The position numbers and the translations under genes are program-made. A stretch of DNA of 64,000 nt from Adiantum capillus-veneris (taxonomy: Eukaryota; Streptophyta; Polypodiopsida; Polypodiales; Pteridaceae). Of the stretch, positions 51,601 to 62,106 are shown piece after piece. Every line of letters starts with the position of its first letter. The first letter of the stretch is position 1. The stretch lies in assembly GCA_014529385.2 (NCBI GenBank), contig CM043958.1:123432817-123496816 (forward strand). Reading direction: 5' to 3'. Below the pieces are notes generated by a model. That model was not told the DNA's origin. It searched no databases and worked only from the letters and a program-made list of their open reading frames with translations.

Positions 51601-52992
51601 TGCAGCTTTTACCTTAGGCATGTCTACATTCAGCGTAAACATTTTGCCCACACATTTGCTCTCTGTGATCAGCTTACAGCCATTCTGGAAATCTTCTACA
51701 TAACAGCCATTTGGATTGAAGTGAACCTGCAAACCCTGCTCAACCATTTGTCCAACAGAAACAAGATTCTTTGTAATGTTTGGGACATGAAGTACATCTG
51801 CTAAGTACTTTGATTTCCCACTCTTCGTATTTAGAGGTATGTCCCCTACATGAGCAATGGGGTGAGCTCTGTCATCTCTTGTCTGCACATAGCCTGACAC
51901 ATCTGGTTTGCGCATATCTCTAAACCACTCTCCACGAGACGTCATGTGATTAGAGGCACCTGAATCCACATACCAAACATCATCTTGGGTGTAATTCTCT
52001 ACAGTCATTGTATTCATTACATGCTGCATAACAAACATGCACTCATTTTTGCTGTCATCTGCATCTCTGCTAGTAGATGCATAGTTGCCCTGTTCTCTCT
52101 TTCCACTTGCTTTTCCCTTTGGACAGTCACGTGACATGTGACCTCTTTCACCACAAGTCCAACATTCTCTACTATCTGGAGTATGTTGCTGCCTGCTTGA
52201 TCCTGCACCACGACCTCTTTGACTCCCCCTGCCTTGAGACTGGTTTCCCCTGCCACCTGTATTGTTTTGATTTGATTGACCTTCCAGAAATTGGCCCCTG
52301 CAACCCCTTGGGCCTCGACCACGACCTCTACCTCTACCTCTGTTGGAGTTAGAATAGAAGGCATGTTCATAATTATTTCTGCCATGAGAAGAAGATGTGT
52401 CAAGGTTCTTCTCCTCAAGAATAAGCATAGAAATCAAATCTTGGAACACGAGGATGTCGTCTCTTGTATTCATGGAAGACCTAAAATGTACATAATCATC
52501 TCCTAGACCATCCAAGCATGCACGGACAATGTCATCGTCTTCCACTGAGACTTTAATAGATCCAAGAGCCTCAATGATACTTTTGGTCTTCAAGGCATAA
52601 TCATTGATTGAGAGGCTGTTCCTCTTAACCTGATTTAGCTCCGACTTTAGTTGAAGCTTCGTGGCCTTGGTGTTCACCTCGAACACTCTGCCTAAGTTTC
52701 TCCATGCAATGGCGGGGGTTTCAGCATCCTGTAGATAGCCCATCATGCCATCTGTGATGCTCATAGAAAGCCAATACATCACTTTGCTCTGGCCTTGTTG
52801 CCAGTCCCTCAAAGCTTTCCTTTGTTCTGCTGTAGCATTTGCCGTGGGCATCTCTGGTTCCTTTTCATTGTCTCCTTCTACATAGTCCCAATAACCTTTT
52901 CCTTTTAGGAAATTTGTTATTCTGAACTTCCATGCAGGGTAGTAATTTTTCTCAAGATTCTCAGTAACAATCTGGCTGAAACCGTCAGACAT
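48643..52992 (-). pseudogene. Copia gag-pol polyprotein, two nonsense codons
   Basis: A single frame of 1449 codons, broken only at codon 1048 (TAA, 49849-49851) and codon 1080 (TAG, 49753-49755). Domains in order: gag (residues 1-270) with an RG-rich stretch; CCHC knuckle C277-X2-C280-X4-H285-X4-C290; protease active site DSGA at 343-346; integrase HHCC (H480, H485, C515, C518) and catalytic core with D545 and E644; reverse transcriptase with [13 protein letters not shown] and YVDD at 1122-1125; RNase H with YTDADWAG and STEAEYRG. The integrase motif normally reading RSDNGGE is RSHGGGE, so the second catalytic Asp is His at 608. Start chosen at MSDGFSQ, about 270 bases after the PBS. In a working element the polyprotein would be cut into particle, protease, integrase and RT proteins. 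Confidence 0.95.
48671..48682 (-). other. Polypurine tract of Copia-1
   Basis: CTCGAGGGGGAG in sense orientation, directly before the TG of the 3' LTR. Confidence 0.85.
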
Positions 52993-53261
52993 CTTGAAGC
53001 ACTAAGACAAAATAGCTGCAATCTGCAAAAACCTGCAAATCTGTTGAACCTGATATCGTGGTACCTGTAACGCTTTCTACACTCAACGAGTGTCCACAAT
53101 CAAGTGTACATACAACCATTGTACTTGTACAGTAAATCTCTGTATATTGCACTTTGGAGACCTGTTCAAAAACTTGTGCGAAAAACTTGGCATCTGGTCG
53201 TGGATTGCGAACGAAGGGATTGTGATGCTCTTGCTCTCTTAGCCTCTCTTGCCTGCACCAA

Positions 53262-53273
53262 GCTCTGATACCA
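53262..53273 (-). other. Primer-binding site of Copia-1
   Basis: TGGTATCAGAGC in sense orientation, directly inside the 5' LTR; complementary to the 3' part of initiator tRNA-Met, as in most plant copia elements. Confidence 0.93.
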
Positions 53274-53595
53274 TGTAAAGAATGAGGATGCAAGAGAGCT
53301 ACCCAATACAAGCACAAAGCACACAGAGATGGAAAGCTTCTTCTTCTTCTTCACAGAAAAGAGAGTACAAAATGACTAAGTGCTAAAGCTGAAAAGTAGC
53401 ACATATGTACATGCGGTCACTAAGTGTGAACTCGCTAGAAGCGTACTAGGCTGGCACTATAAGTGTAGTCCAGTTGTAGAATCACTGGCAGAGATCCTCC
53501 GTGTCGGTCACCTAACACGCCAGTGAGTAAATACCGTAAGCGGCCAAGACCCGTAGAGGATGCCAGCTCAAGGTGTAGAGCTCGACATCTCAACA
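53274..53595 (-). repeat. 5' LTR of Copia-1
   Basis: 322 bases, same length as the 3' LTR, followed on the right by the target duplication CTTCA. Confidence 0.95.
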
Positions 53596-53600
53596 CTTCA

Positions 53601-53920
53601 TGTACTCCCGCACTCTGGCAAGTGGTGATCGTTGTGGAGTGATTATGCATCAAATGCATATACATAGATATAGAAGCCTTTCTTTTCTCCTCCTCTTGAT
53701 AGCACACAGAGGACATATTAAAAGAGATATTGACCAATAGAACCTATGGCCTAATTGACTTAAAACCTTGTTGTTACTCAATGCAAGCCATGCTTGCCTT
53801 AAATGTTTTATAAACTAGAAAATGACAATGCATCATGGCATGTAGAAATCGTGCTTCCACAAGAACCATTGTCTTGATCATTTTGAATGTGGAAACATTT
53901 TGCCTAGGAGCCATGCCCTA
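53601..53920. repeat. Segment duplication, copy 2, right part
   Basis: Continues the copy interrupted by Copia-1 and matches 47762-48078. Confidence 0.8.
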
Positions 53921-54611
53921 GCAAAAATTCAAACCCCAAATTGAGAGATGGAGAAAGAGAGTAGCTATGATCTCCCTGGACCAAGAGTCGTCTCCTTGAG
54001 ATGCTGAAAACTTGCTGGTTGGCCTTGCTTTTGCATCAGATGTTAACCTCTTTAAGCTGTTGCAGTATAAATTTATTCATAAAGCTATTCCTTGCTCATT
54101 ATCCGCGCCCGTGTCTACTCCTGTGAAAAAGCGGCATAAAGATGCCTTTCTTGCCCTTTAAGAGTCCGGGGTTTCTCATATCCAAAAAACCATAGAGCGG
54201 AGGTTAATCTACTGAGTACTCATTCCCTTAGAGTTCTCTACATGATTCCTTTGTCCGCCATAGTTGAGCATTGTCTAAATACGACCACCAATATGCTCAA
54301 GTTTTGATCATTGTGACCATGAAGATCTCCTCACAATCATGGTTGTCAACTTTCAACCATCGATTCATAAGGCCGTTTGTCAAAAACATAGAATCTTGAC
54401 ACTACATGTTAGCCGCCGCTGAATCCCCAAATCTTCAAATTGACTTTTGTTTGAAAAATTTTGTATGCCAAAATTGCAAGCTTGGAGGGCTTCATGCCGA
54501 ACCTACAGGCACGTACTGATTTTTCCGATTCTGCGACTCTTGTTGTGGGCTATAGCTCTTAGTTGGGTAGGGTGCCCAACTTAGGGCCCCAAGCGAGCAC
54601 TGTTGTGTGTG
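53921..54611. other. No gene recognised
   Basis: No reading frame or repeat recognised; ends with GTGTG, the target duplication of element D. Confidence 0.45.
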
Positions 54612-54803
54612 TGTTGGGGTATAGGCGTCTGTGCCTTGCCCGGCCGCCCAGAGTCTGGGCACCCACTGACTTCTATACCTTATACTTAGCATAAGTGTAT
54701 AGGGGGCTGCTCACTCTTTGAGTCTCCCCACCCATATTTGTGTGTCGTGTGTCTCCTTCTCTCTCTCTCACTCTCCGTCTATGGTGCTCCCTGATCCCCT
54801 TCA
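54612..54803 (+). repeat. 5' LTR of element D
   Basis: Starts TGTTGGGGTATAGG and ends CCCCTTCA; matches 58561-58752. Confidence 0.95.
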
Positions 54804-54805
54804 AT

Positions 54806-54817
54806 TGGTATCATAGC
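54806..54817 (+). other. Primer-binding site of element D
   Basis: TGGTATCATAGC, one base from the canonical copia site TGGTATCAGAGC, two bases after the LTR. Confidence 0.8.
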
Positions 54818-56637
54818 TATGGTGACCGCGGAGAGCACGACGGCTTTGAGAGCTTCGTGGCGATAGCTCGCTCGCTCTTGACGGTAGAGAGATTAAGAAA
54901 GGTTGGAAGCTTTGTGAGAATGCAATGGGAGCTTGTGAGCTCAGTTGAGAGTGATGTATGCTCTTGTGGAAGCTCAGAAAGGAGTGTGGAAGATTGTGTG
55001 TAAGTGAAGGTGCTGCCCTAAAACTGTGTGCGCAGTAGCACAGTTTTCAGATTCGTTTCGACGTGGTCTACAACTTTGCAGAAAAAACTTTTTGCAAATT
55101 CCTCACCGTTTTGCTGATATTCAGCTCAGACTGACTGTATACAGAAATTCCATATTTTCTGTTGTTGCATTGTGTGCGAGTTTGATGCACTTTTGGAAGC
55201 ACGAGAGATGCTTGAAGTTGAGTGCATAAATTCTGAGCTGAAGATGCAATTGCAGCTTGTGTTAAGCTTGTGGTTTGAGGGTTTTTTGGTAGACTTGCGC
55301 AACGAAGTACGGAGGCGTTTACACACCACCGAAGCGGTCTCTTGAGAGAGGCAGGTTTTTGGAGCACACAGGTGGAGCTTCTTTCACTGGTTTTCACAGG
55401 ATACTTTGGCAGTGATTTTGTGCTTGGATTCATGGTCTTTGCGAATGGTTTGCATATGGTTATGGCGCATGGTTGATGTCCATCATACATGCATTTTGGC
55501 GAGCACTTTCAAGTGCCGGTGAGCTCTCTTGAGAGCATTGTTTTCGCATTGATCAAGTTTCCGGATTGCAAATCTTTTGGCGCTTGCTTATGCGCGGTCA
55601 CTCCGTTGATGTACGTTGAGTGCGGATTGCCATTGTATGTGAAAATGTGGAGCCATTTTGGCATTTCTACTCATTGGCATTGAGTAGTGTTATGGTTTAT
55701 GGTAGAGATTGTACTTGAGGTTTTTTGCTCAGTTTTCAGGGAAAATTCTGTCGGATTTTTCCCAGATTCTCGCCATAGTTTGTGATCGAGTGTTTACTCT
55801 CACTTTGATAGGTTTTGTCAGTTTGGACACAGTTTTGTGTTTTGTATCCACTCTCACAAGAGTGAGGAGTTGTGTATCTTTCTTTGCTTGAGACAGTGGT
55901 TTTCTCTCAGGTGGGAGAGTCTTGTGATCTCGAGCATTGTTTGCCATAGTTTTGCAGAGCTTATGCATGTATATTGAGTGTAGTTTGATGCGCATTGATT
56001 GCTCATTGTATTGAGCTTGCAGGACAATGGTTATTTTGTGTTCATAGCCATTGTGCGTCAAAACTCTGGCGAAATTTTCCCAGGAGTTCTATGCGTATCA
56101 TTTATGCGATCTAGGTAGAGATTGCGGGTTGCACTCAGCATTTGCGTGTGGTGTTCTCTGCAGGTGGGAGATTTGTACGTGTGTATGCATCGATACCGCA
56201 CAGTGTGGGCTTGGTGATTAGCTCACGGTTTGACAGGTGTACAGTTATCTTTCCACACTCACAAGAGTGAATGTTGTGATGTATGCTTGTGTGGCTACTA
56301 GCTAGGTAGCCGGATTCGAGCACTAATGGCTTGAGGTTTTTCAGCAGGTTTCAGCTACAGGTTTACAAGTTTACAGGTAGGTTTGAGGTTTTATTTGGGC
56401 ACTGAATTTTTAGCCATTGTTTCCTCTTTGCAGGTGTCCATGTATGGCTCAATTGTAGGCTGATCTGGGACACGTTTGTGACTTGTTTATGCAGCTGTTT
56501 AAGAGCTGAATTTTGGGGCTATTTTGGGGCTGATTTGCAGCCATATTTGCAGACTTTTGTTGATGCGATTCGAGCCAGTTTAGGGCTGATTTGGTTGACA
56601 TTTGCTACTCATTGTTGGTTGCTCTTTTGTGAGCATT
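54818..56637 (+). other. Long leader of element D
   Basis: About 1.8 kb between PBS and gag, much longer than in Copia-1 (about 270 bases). It is T/G-rich with recurrent phrases such as GTGAGCTC and CTCACAAGAGTGA. Open frames are short and carry no motif. It may hold packaging or dimerisation signals, or captured foreign DNA. Confidence 0.6.
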
Positions 56638-58365
56638 ATGACTGATTTTTCATTTGACTTCCAACGTTATGGTCTGACACAGTTTGATGGTGCAGATTTT
56701 GTTGTTTGGAAGGAGCATATGCTTGTTGCATTGGCGGATTTGGGGCAGGATAAACCCTTGCGTGGTTTATCAGCGAAGCCCAAGTCTATGCGTGATGATG
56801 ATTGGCAAGATCTTGATGAGTTAGCAATGTCTACGATTCGTTTGCATCTGGTTGAGTCTGTTGACTGGCAGGTCTCGAGGGAGACTACAACTCATGCTTT
56901 ATGGCAGAGTTTACATGCTATGTACACGACATCCATGTCTACAGGGGAGTCTAGTCCCACTTCTATGTCCATGGGAGAGATTGGTCCCACACGCAAGTCT
57001 CTACGGCATAGAGACTTGACATGTTGGCATTGTGGACATAGAGGGCACATTAGGCGTCGATGTTTCAGGCGTTTGAGACAACGGAGGCGACAGATGCGTG
57101 ATGCAGATTTGGGCATGACAGATGCTAGTGAGATCAGTGCGGTGGTTACTGAGTATGCTTGTGACGGCGATGTCACATTTACATCTAGCTTGTCTTCATA
57201 AAATCTTATGTCTACGGATTGCATATCGGATTGCACATTGTCTTCACATTGGTTACTAGATTTAGATGCTACATTCCATGTCACGTCGCATCGTGAGTGG
57301 TTTAGCACGTTTTCTAGTGGGAGACTTGGTTGTGTGCACATGGCTGATGGTGTTGTGTATGACATTGAGGGTACAGGAGACTTGCCCAGTGGTATGAGAT
57401 TTACCCTGCGTAATGTGTGTTATGTGCCAGATCTGAGACGGGATTTGATCTCAGTCAGACAGTTACAGGATAGTGGATGTCGGGTATCGCTGCTTGAGCG
57501 ATCTTTTGCGTTGCATTTGGGTTCGCTAGTGATTGCGAGAGGTGCCAGGAGTGGTACAGGTTACCCATTGCATGCGGATCACGTGAGAGACAGTGTTGTC
57601 TCTGTGATCATGCAGCCAGGTAGACAACGAGAGAGCAGGCGAGTCTCTTTTGCTTGTGGGTTGCAGGATGCTTTGCATGGAGTGCAGAGTAGTGAGCTCG
57701 TTGTGCACACAGTTGGGGCACGACTTGAGCAGTCACACAGAGAGGTGACAGAGTCAGACATGCATGCTTTGCTAGTGACTGAGCAAAGCAAAGAGTCAGT
57801 TGTGCGAGATACTTCTATGCAGGATAGACAGGTAGAGCGGTCTTTCTCTAGTGAGTCACGACAGGAGGACGTTGTGCAAGAGTCTATGCATACGGAGTTA
57901 GAGCATGAGAGCTCTAGTGAGTCACAGCAGATTGAGTGGTCATGTTTATAGTGGATGTTTGCAGAGGAGGCTGAGATGTCAGCGATTATGCAGTCATTCC
58001 TTTCTATGCTCGAAAGTGAGCATGGGGATATAGTTGTGCAGGATATGTCTTTCAGTAGACATCTAGAGCAGCTGGTTTGCTCTGAGGTTGCACGACAGGT
58101 TGATGCATCTTTTGTGGACAGTCAAGAGATGCATGTGGCTGACACGCCTTGTCAGTCAGAGATGCCTATTGCCAGGGATATATATGTTGATGCATGCTCC
58201 GTAGAGCTAGCAAGGCCCGCTAGCATTGCATCGGCATTCGGTGGTCTCATGTATGAGATATTGATCTTGAGACCGGATATCGCAGCTGTAGTGGGAGCAT
58301 TTGCAGTTGGGGTTGTCAATCGTTTGTTGACTGATGATGGCATAGTGCACGAGGGAGATATGTAG
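56638..58365 (+). pseudogene. Gag-protease protein of element D, two nonsense codons
   Basis: One frame, 56638-58365, broken only by TAA (57199-57201) and TAG (57949-57951). The gag part begins MTDFSFDFQRYGL and includes FDGADFVVWKEHM, as in copia gag. It has a CCHC knuckle C129-X2-C132-X4-H137-X4-C142, which comes about 100 or more residues earlier than usual, so most of the second half of gag is missing. The protease-like domain follows, with HWLLDLDATFHVTSHREWF: the copia active site DSGA is here DLDA, retaining the Asp but losing Ser and Gly. The frame then runs through a Ser/Glu/Gln-rich region and ends with a hydrophobic segment (IAAVVGAFAVGVVNRLL). I do not recognise the C-terminal 240 residues. 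ATG at 56638 is preferred over 56602 because gag homology starts there. Confidence 0.85.
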
Positions 58366-58549
58366 GTATTGCGTACATACTTGCAGTACATGTGCGGTAC
58401 GTCTGGTGGTGTATGGACTTACACGGGAGCAGGATAGCCGGATGCACACGATCACAGCCAGCTAGTGGGCATCGGTTGAGAGCGGTTTTCTCTCTCGCCT
58501 TTTGTAGTCTTTAGACTAGGTTCCCTTGCTTAAAGGCACAGTCGCCTTT

Positions 58550-58560
58550 AAGTGGGAGGT
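58550..58560 (+). other. Polypurine tract of element D
   Basis: AAGTGGGAGGT directly before the 3' LTR. Confidence 0.75.
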
Positions 58561-58752
58561 TGTTGGGGTATAGGCGTCTGTGCCTTGCCCGGCCGCCCAG
58601 AGTCTGGGCACCCACTGACTTCTATACCTTATACATAGCATAAGTGTATAGGGGGCTGCTCACTCTTTGAGTCTCCCCACCCATATCTGTGTGTCGTGTG
58701 TCTCCTTCTCTCTCTCTCACTCTCCGTCTGTGGTGCTCCCCGATCCCCTTCA
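58561..58752 (+). repeat. 3' LTR of element D
   Basis: 192 bases, followed by the target duplication GTGTG. Confidence 0.95.
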
Positions 58753-58980
58753 GTGTGATGCCCCATGCAAGCCCCCAACGAATCAAAAAGTTGTCCTCAA
58801 GCCCCTACGCATCCCACAAGTCCAAAAGAAACACCATCCATGCAGGTCGACAGAAAGCCCCTTGTGTGGGCAAGCTTTCGTTCCCACGGGCCTCGACCTC
58901 CTTGGCTCTGTGTATTCAAGGGGCCATGCCCACGGCCTTCCTCCCTTTCTTGCAAGAGAGCTTGTCCACGGCCTAAGCTC

Positions 58981-59089
<109 letters not shown>

Positions 59090-59388
59090 CTTGCATGTGC
59101 CATGCAATATCGTTCATGCATTTTGTCCTTCCCCCTTCTCCCCCGAGCTTTTGTACGCTTTGTCGTACGTGTCGAAGGCTCGGAACTTGCATGTGCACCA
59201 TGTGTGAGCCTCAAAAGGATGCAAACACACAACTAGAGAGTCCTAGCAAGCTCAAAGAAACAATGGTGTGTCACTCACCGCTCAATGCTTCTGTCGTGAA
59301 GGATTATGTGCTGCAAAAAGGAACGAGCCACCACCGATGCCGCGCTCAACCGCCTCACTGCCGTCAATGCCGTTGCAATGCTCAATCA

Positions 59389-59390
<2 letters not shown>

Positions 59391-59428
<38 letters not shown>

Positions 59429-59483
59429 CTCTCTCTCTCTCTCTCTCTCTCTCTCAAGCATACACACACACACACACACACAC
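59391..59483. repeat. TC and CA microsatellites in family A LTR
   Basis: TC repeats with small interruptions, then about 22 bases of CA repeat, at the same place as in the other two LTRs of this family. Confidence 0.9.
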
Positions 59484-59772
59484 CTGAGAGGAGCACACGA
59501 ACGAGAAGGAGACAGAGATGGAGCAAGAGCACTCCTTAGCTTAAACCTTTCAAAATAAGGATTTAAGCCAAAATAGAGCTTTTATAAGAGTTTAACCCAT
59601 TTACACATGGGCGCCCACAGTGGCTGGTCAAAGTAAAAAGAGTATCAAATGAGATATGTGGTTCACGTCTCATTGATGATCACCCAAGCACCTATAGGAC
59701 CCACAAACCTGGTCTCTCACTCAAAAAAAAGTGATATATGTGGATGTTTATTGGGCCGACATCCATTTTTTG

Positions 59773-60185
59773 AGGTCAGCACCAAGTGATGGGGAGCGTT
59801 GGGCAGTCACCAAGCCTCCTATTCACTCGGTGCTAACTCCACTATCACATGTAATGACGTTAACACCAAGGTTAACACCAGCGACAGGGAGCGTTGGGTA
59901 GTCACCAAGCCTCCTATTCGCTCGGTGCTGACTCCATTGCATGACTTGTAATCACATCACCAAAAGGGTCTCCATCGTCGGTTACACCAAGGTCAATACC
60001 AAGCGATAGGGAGCGTTGGGCAGTCCCTAAGTTTCCTATTCGCCCAGTAGTGACTCCACTATCCCAACATCTCTACTGTTGCTTGTAATGGCTTTAACAA
60101 CAAGGTCAACACCAAGCGATATGGAGTGTTGGGCAGTCGCCGAGCTTCCTATTCATCCAGTATTGACTCCATTGTATGGCTTGTC
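59773..60185. repeat. Minisatellite of about 85-120-bp units, four copies
   Basis: Four imperfect units start near 59773, 59868, 59989 and 60102. Each has GGTCAACACCAAGCGAT-like sequence, GGGAGCGTTGGGCAGTC, CCTATTC and a GACTCCA end. It is absent from the two LTRs of element A. Confidence 0.85.
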
Positions 60186-60393
60186 AGTTAACATGTCCCC
60201 CTTCCTGATGTAGATTTCGTCCTCGTCGAAAGCTATTGAGATGAAGCCCGCTCGTTGAGGTGGAAGAGCATTTGAGATCAATGTCCTTAGCCTTCGACTT
60301 TAGTCACTGCAAAATCAAACAAAATTTGCACAGTAATTGCATTCTCATATACACTTAATATAATATGCAGTTGTAGGCAGACAAATTGATTGG

Positions 60394-60397
<4 letters not shown>

Positions 60398-60455
<58 letters not shown>

Positions 60456-60477
60456 ATCTCTCTCTCTCTCTCTCTGT
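60398..60477. repeat. (TC)n microsatellite
   Basis: About 80 bases of TC repeat with a few interruptions. Confidence 0.95.
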
Positions 60478-60526
60478 ACTCAATCTAGCCTGTGGTCTTG
60501 TACCACCTCAACTTCATGTAAGCCTT

Positions 60527-61295
60527 TGATCCCACAGCCTCTCAAACCCATGTCCCTATCAAGCTTCACTGCAATCTTATGATCTTGCACCCTCTCAAGA
60601 CGATGGTCCACTCCCAAAGACACCCATAAGAACACGGCCAAGTTTTCCTACTACTGTTGTAGCGACCCCGAGAAAAGTCGACGGCATCGAACAACTACAA
60701 GCAGCTCTAGAAAAAATTATTGAGGAAAATCATGACCTCAAGACTCGCCTTAAGAAACTTGAGGCTCCATTTGATTCTATGGTAGATCTCACTACCGACA
60801 AGGTGAAGCAGGTTGAAGAAATTATCATCAAAACTCACTTGGCAACACACGACAACACCAAGAAGATTGACACTAAGATATAAGAGGTCTTGCAAGAGAA
60901 TTGGCTACAAGAATCCCTTTGCCTCAAAATCCGGATTGGGGGTACTTCCCTCCCCATGGTGCACTGATGAGGACACCTTGGAAGAAGCCATCACCAAGCT
61001 CAATGATACCCTTCAACCAGTCCACATAAAGCCCAAAACCAACTCTTGGATTAATGATACACATAGGAAAGTACCACCTATGCAATGTATCCTCACCTTC
61101 AAGGAGAAAGAAGAGCAAGTGGGGTTGCTACACCAATATCGCCTCCTCAAGGGACAAAACCTTTAAATCGCCAAAGAATTAACTACAAATCAACTAAAGA
61201 CAAAAGCAAACAAGCTCAAGAAGATGCACGAAGCCCGTAAACAAGGCAAATGGGCAGTCTATGGAGGTTCCAAAGCCGTCATTCAAGAATTTTGA
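60527..61295 (+). pseudogene. Decayed coiled-coil protein, possibly L1 ORF1p-like
   Basis: A first frame (open from about 60527 to a TAA at 60881) has a proline-rich start, then a heptad-like coil: GIEQLQAALEKIIEENHDLK and KVKQVEEIIIKTH. After a frameshift near 60890 a second frame reads TDEDTLEEAITKLNDTL, then VPPMQCILTFKEKEEQVGLL and HQYRLLKGQNL. It meets a TAA at 61164 and continues with IAKELTTNQL and ANKLKKMHEARKQGKWAVYG to a TGA at 61293. Coil, RRM-like strand and helix pattern, and a basic C-terminal part in this order recall LINE L1 ORF1 proteins (an RNA-binding trimer). This rests on pattern only. No endonuclease or RT follows within the window, so it could equally be an unrelated retrotransposon protein. 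Confidence 0.4.
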
Positions 61296-62106
61296 GCTAC
61301 CCAACCAGCTTCCCTTTCATCCAAACCCTCTTATTTTTTGTTCTTTTTCCTTTCTTTTGGCCAATGGACCCTCAGGGCTAACTGATATGTACCCAACGCC
61401 TCCATATTAAAACACCATTGTACTATTTTTTTGCGGTTCTAACTTTAGAATGCAAGAAGGAAATAATTTTCCATTTCAAGATCTTGTATGTGCATCATGG
61501 CCCCCCTTGCTCGAGTGGTAGCAACATCAATGAGCAACACCAATAGATGTCTATGAAAAGTGGATTGACTAGTACCTAGTTAGTGGTCTATGTGTTGCTG
61601 GCCAGATTATGGACAAAATGTGTTTCAAAGCTCATTATCTATGACTATTTGGATGTGTTGTGTTCATAGTTCATGAATGGGGATTATTGGACATAGTGTG
61701 GTCTACAATTCAACTTTCTAAAAGGCATCTAATGCTCAAGATTGCATTCTTCTCAGGTGATATGTTGGTACTAGCAAATCTGAGGTGTATCCACCAACAC
61801 AACAGCTGTTGTTGGGGTGTCTATGGTAGCTTTTTCATCGCCTTATTATCACTACCTAGGTCCACTATGAGCTGCAAAGAGGGTGTTAAAGGTTATGACA
61901 TCTCAAGTGAATACCCCAATGTGATCCTTATATATATATTAGCTTTAATTATTTATTTTACTTATTTGTCAAGCCTTGGGTAGGTCAATTTGCCTAGCAC
62001 TAGTTCTGTAATTGGACACTCAATTGTCCTAAGACACTAAATGTCCCCTTTTTCAAGAAAATTTTTATGATTATTTGGTGATGTAAAAGTGGGTCAAAAA
62101 ATACAA
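61296..62106. other. No gene recognised
   Basis: A 107-codon plus frame (61660-61983) has no recognisable domain. Nothing else supported. Confidence 0.45.

Larger units (their letters stand above)
48349..53595 (-). mobile_element. Complete Ty1/copia element (Copia-1)
   Basis: A 5247-bp element with two 322-bp LTRs that differ at 8 positions by my count (about 2.5 percent). LTR ends are TGTTGAGATG and CTTTACA in sense orientation. There is a perfect 5-bp target duplication CTTCA (48344-48348 and 53596-53600). It has a canonical PBS, a polypurine tract and a full-length gag-pol frame. It inserted into one copy of a duplicated segment, whose other copy shows the empty site. The coding frame has two stops and a catalytic substitution, so the element cannot move by itself although its structure is complete. 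Confidence 0.97.
54612..58752 (+). mobile_element. Complete non-autonomous copia-type element D
   Basis: A 4141-bp element with 192-bp LTRs (54612-54803 and 58561-58752) that differ at 4 positions by my count. It has a 5-bp target duplication GTGTG (54607-54611 and 58753-58757), a copia-type PBS with one mismatch and a polypurine tract. It encodes a shortened gag and a protease-like domain but no integrase, reverse transcriptase or RNase H. Close LTR similarity indicates movement as recent as that of Copia-1, so enzymes must have been supplied by another element. Confidence 0.95.
59152..60397 (-). mobile_element. Truncated element of family A (LTR plus 3' interior)
   Basis: 59152-60193 aligns with the element A LTR: TGTACGCTTTGTCGTACG at the left edge, GGTGTGTCACTCACCGCTC, a TC/CA tract, AGAGCACTC and GGGCGCCCA, ending GTTAACA. 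It is longer because of an internal minisatellite. 60194-60397 matches the 3' interior of A (16196-16400), including a better purine tract (AGGAAGGGGGACA in sense). Homology stops at the TC tract at 60398. Confidence 0.75.

Noticed and set aside
50036-52506. Plus-strand frames of up to 192 codons opposite Copia-1
   Set aside because: They are shadows of the long minus-strand gag-pol frame.
61500-61545. tRNA-like stretch with TTGCTCGAGTGGTAGC
   Set aside because: It resembles a Pol III A box, but there is no B box, anticodon arm or acceptor stem at the right distance.
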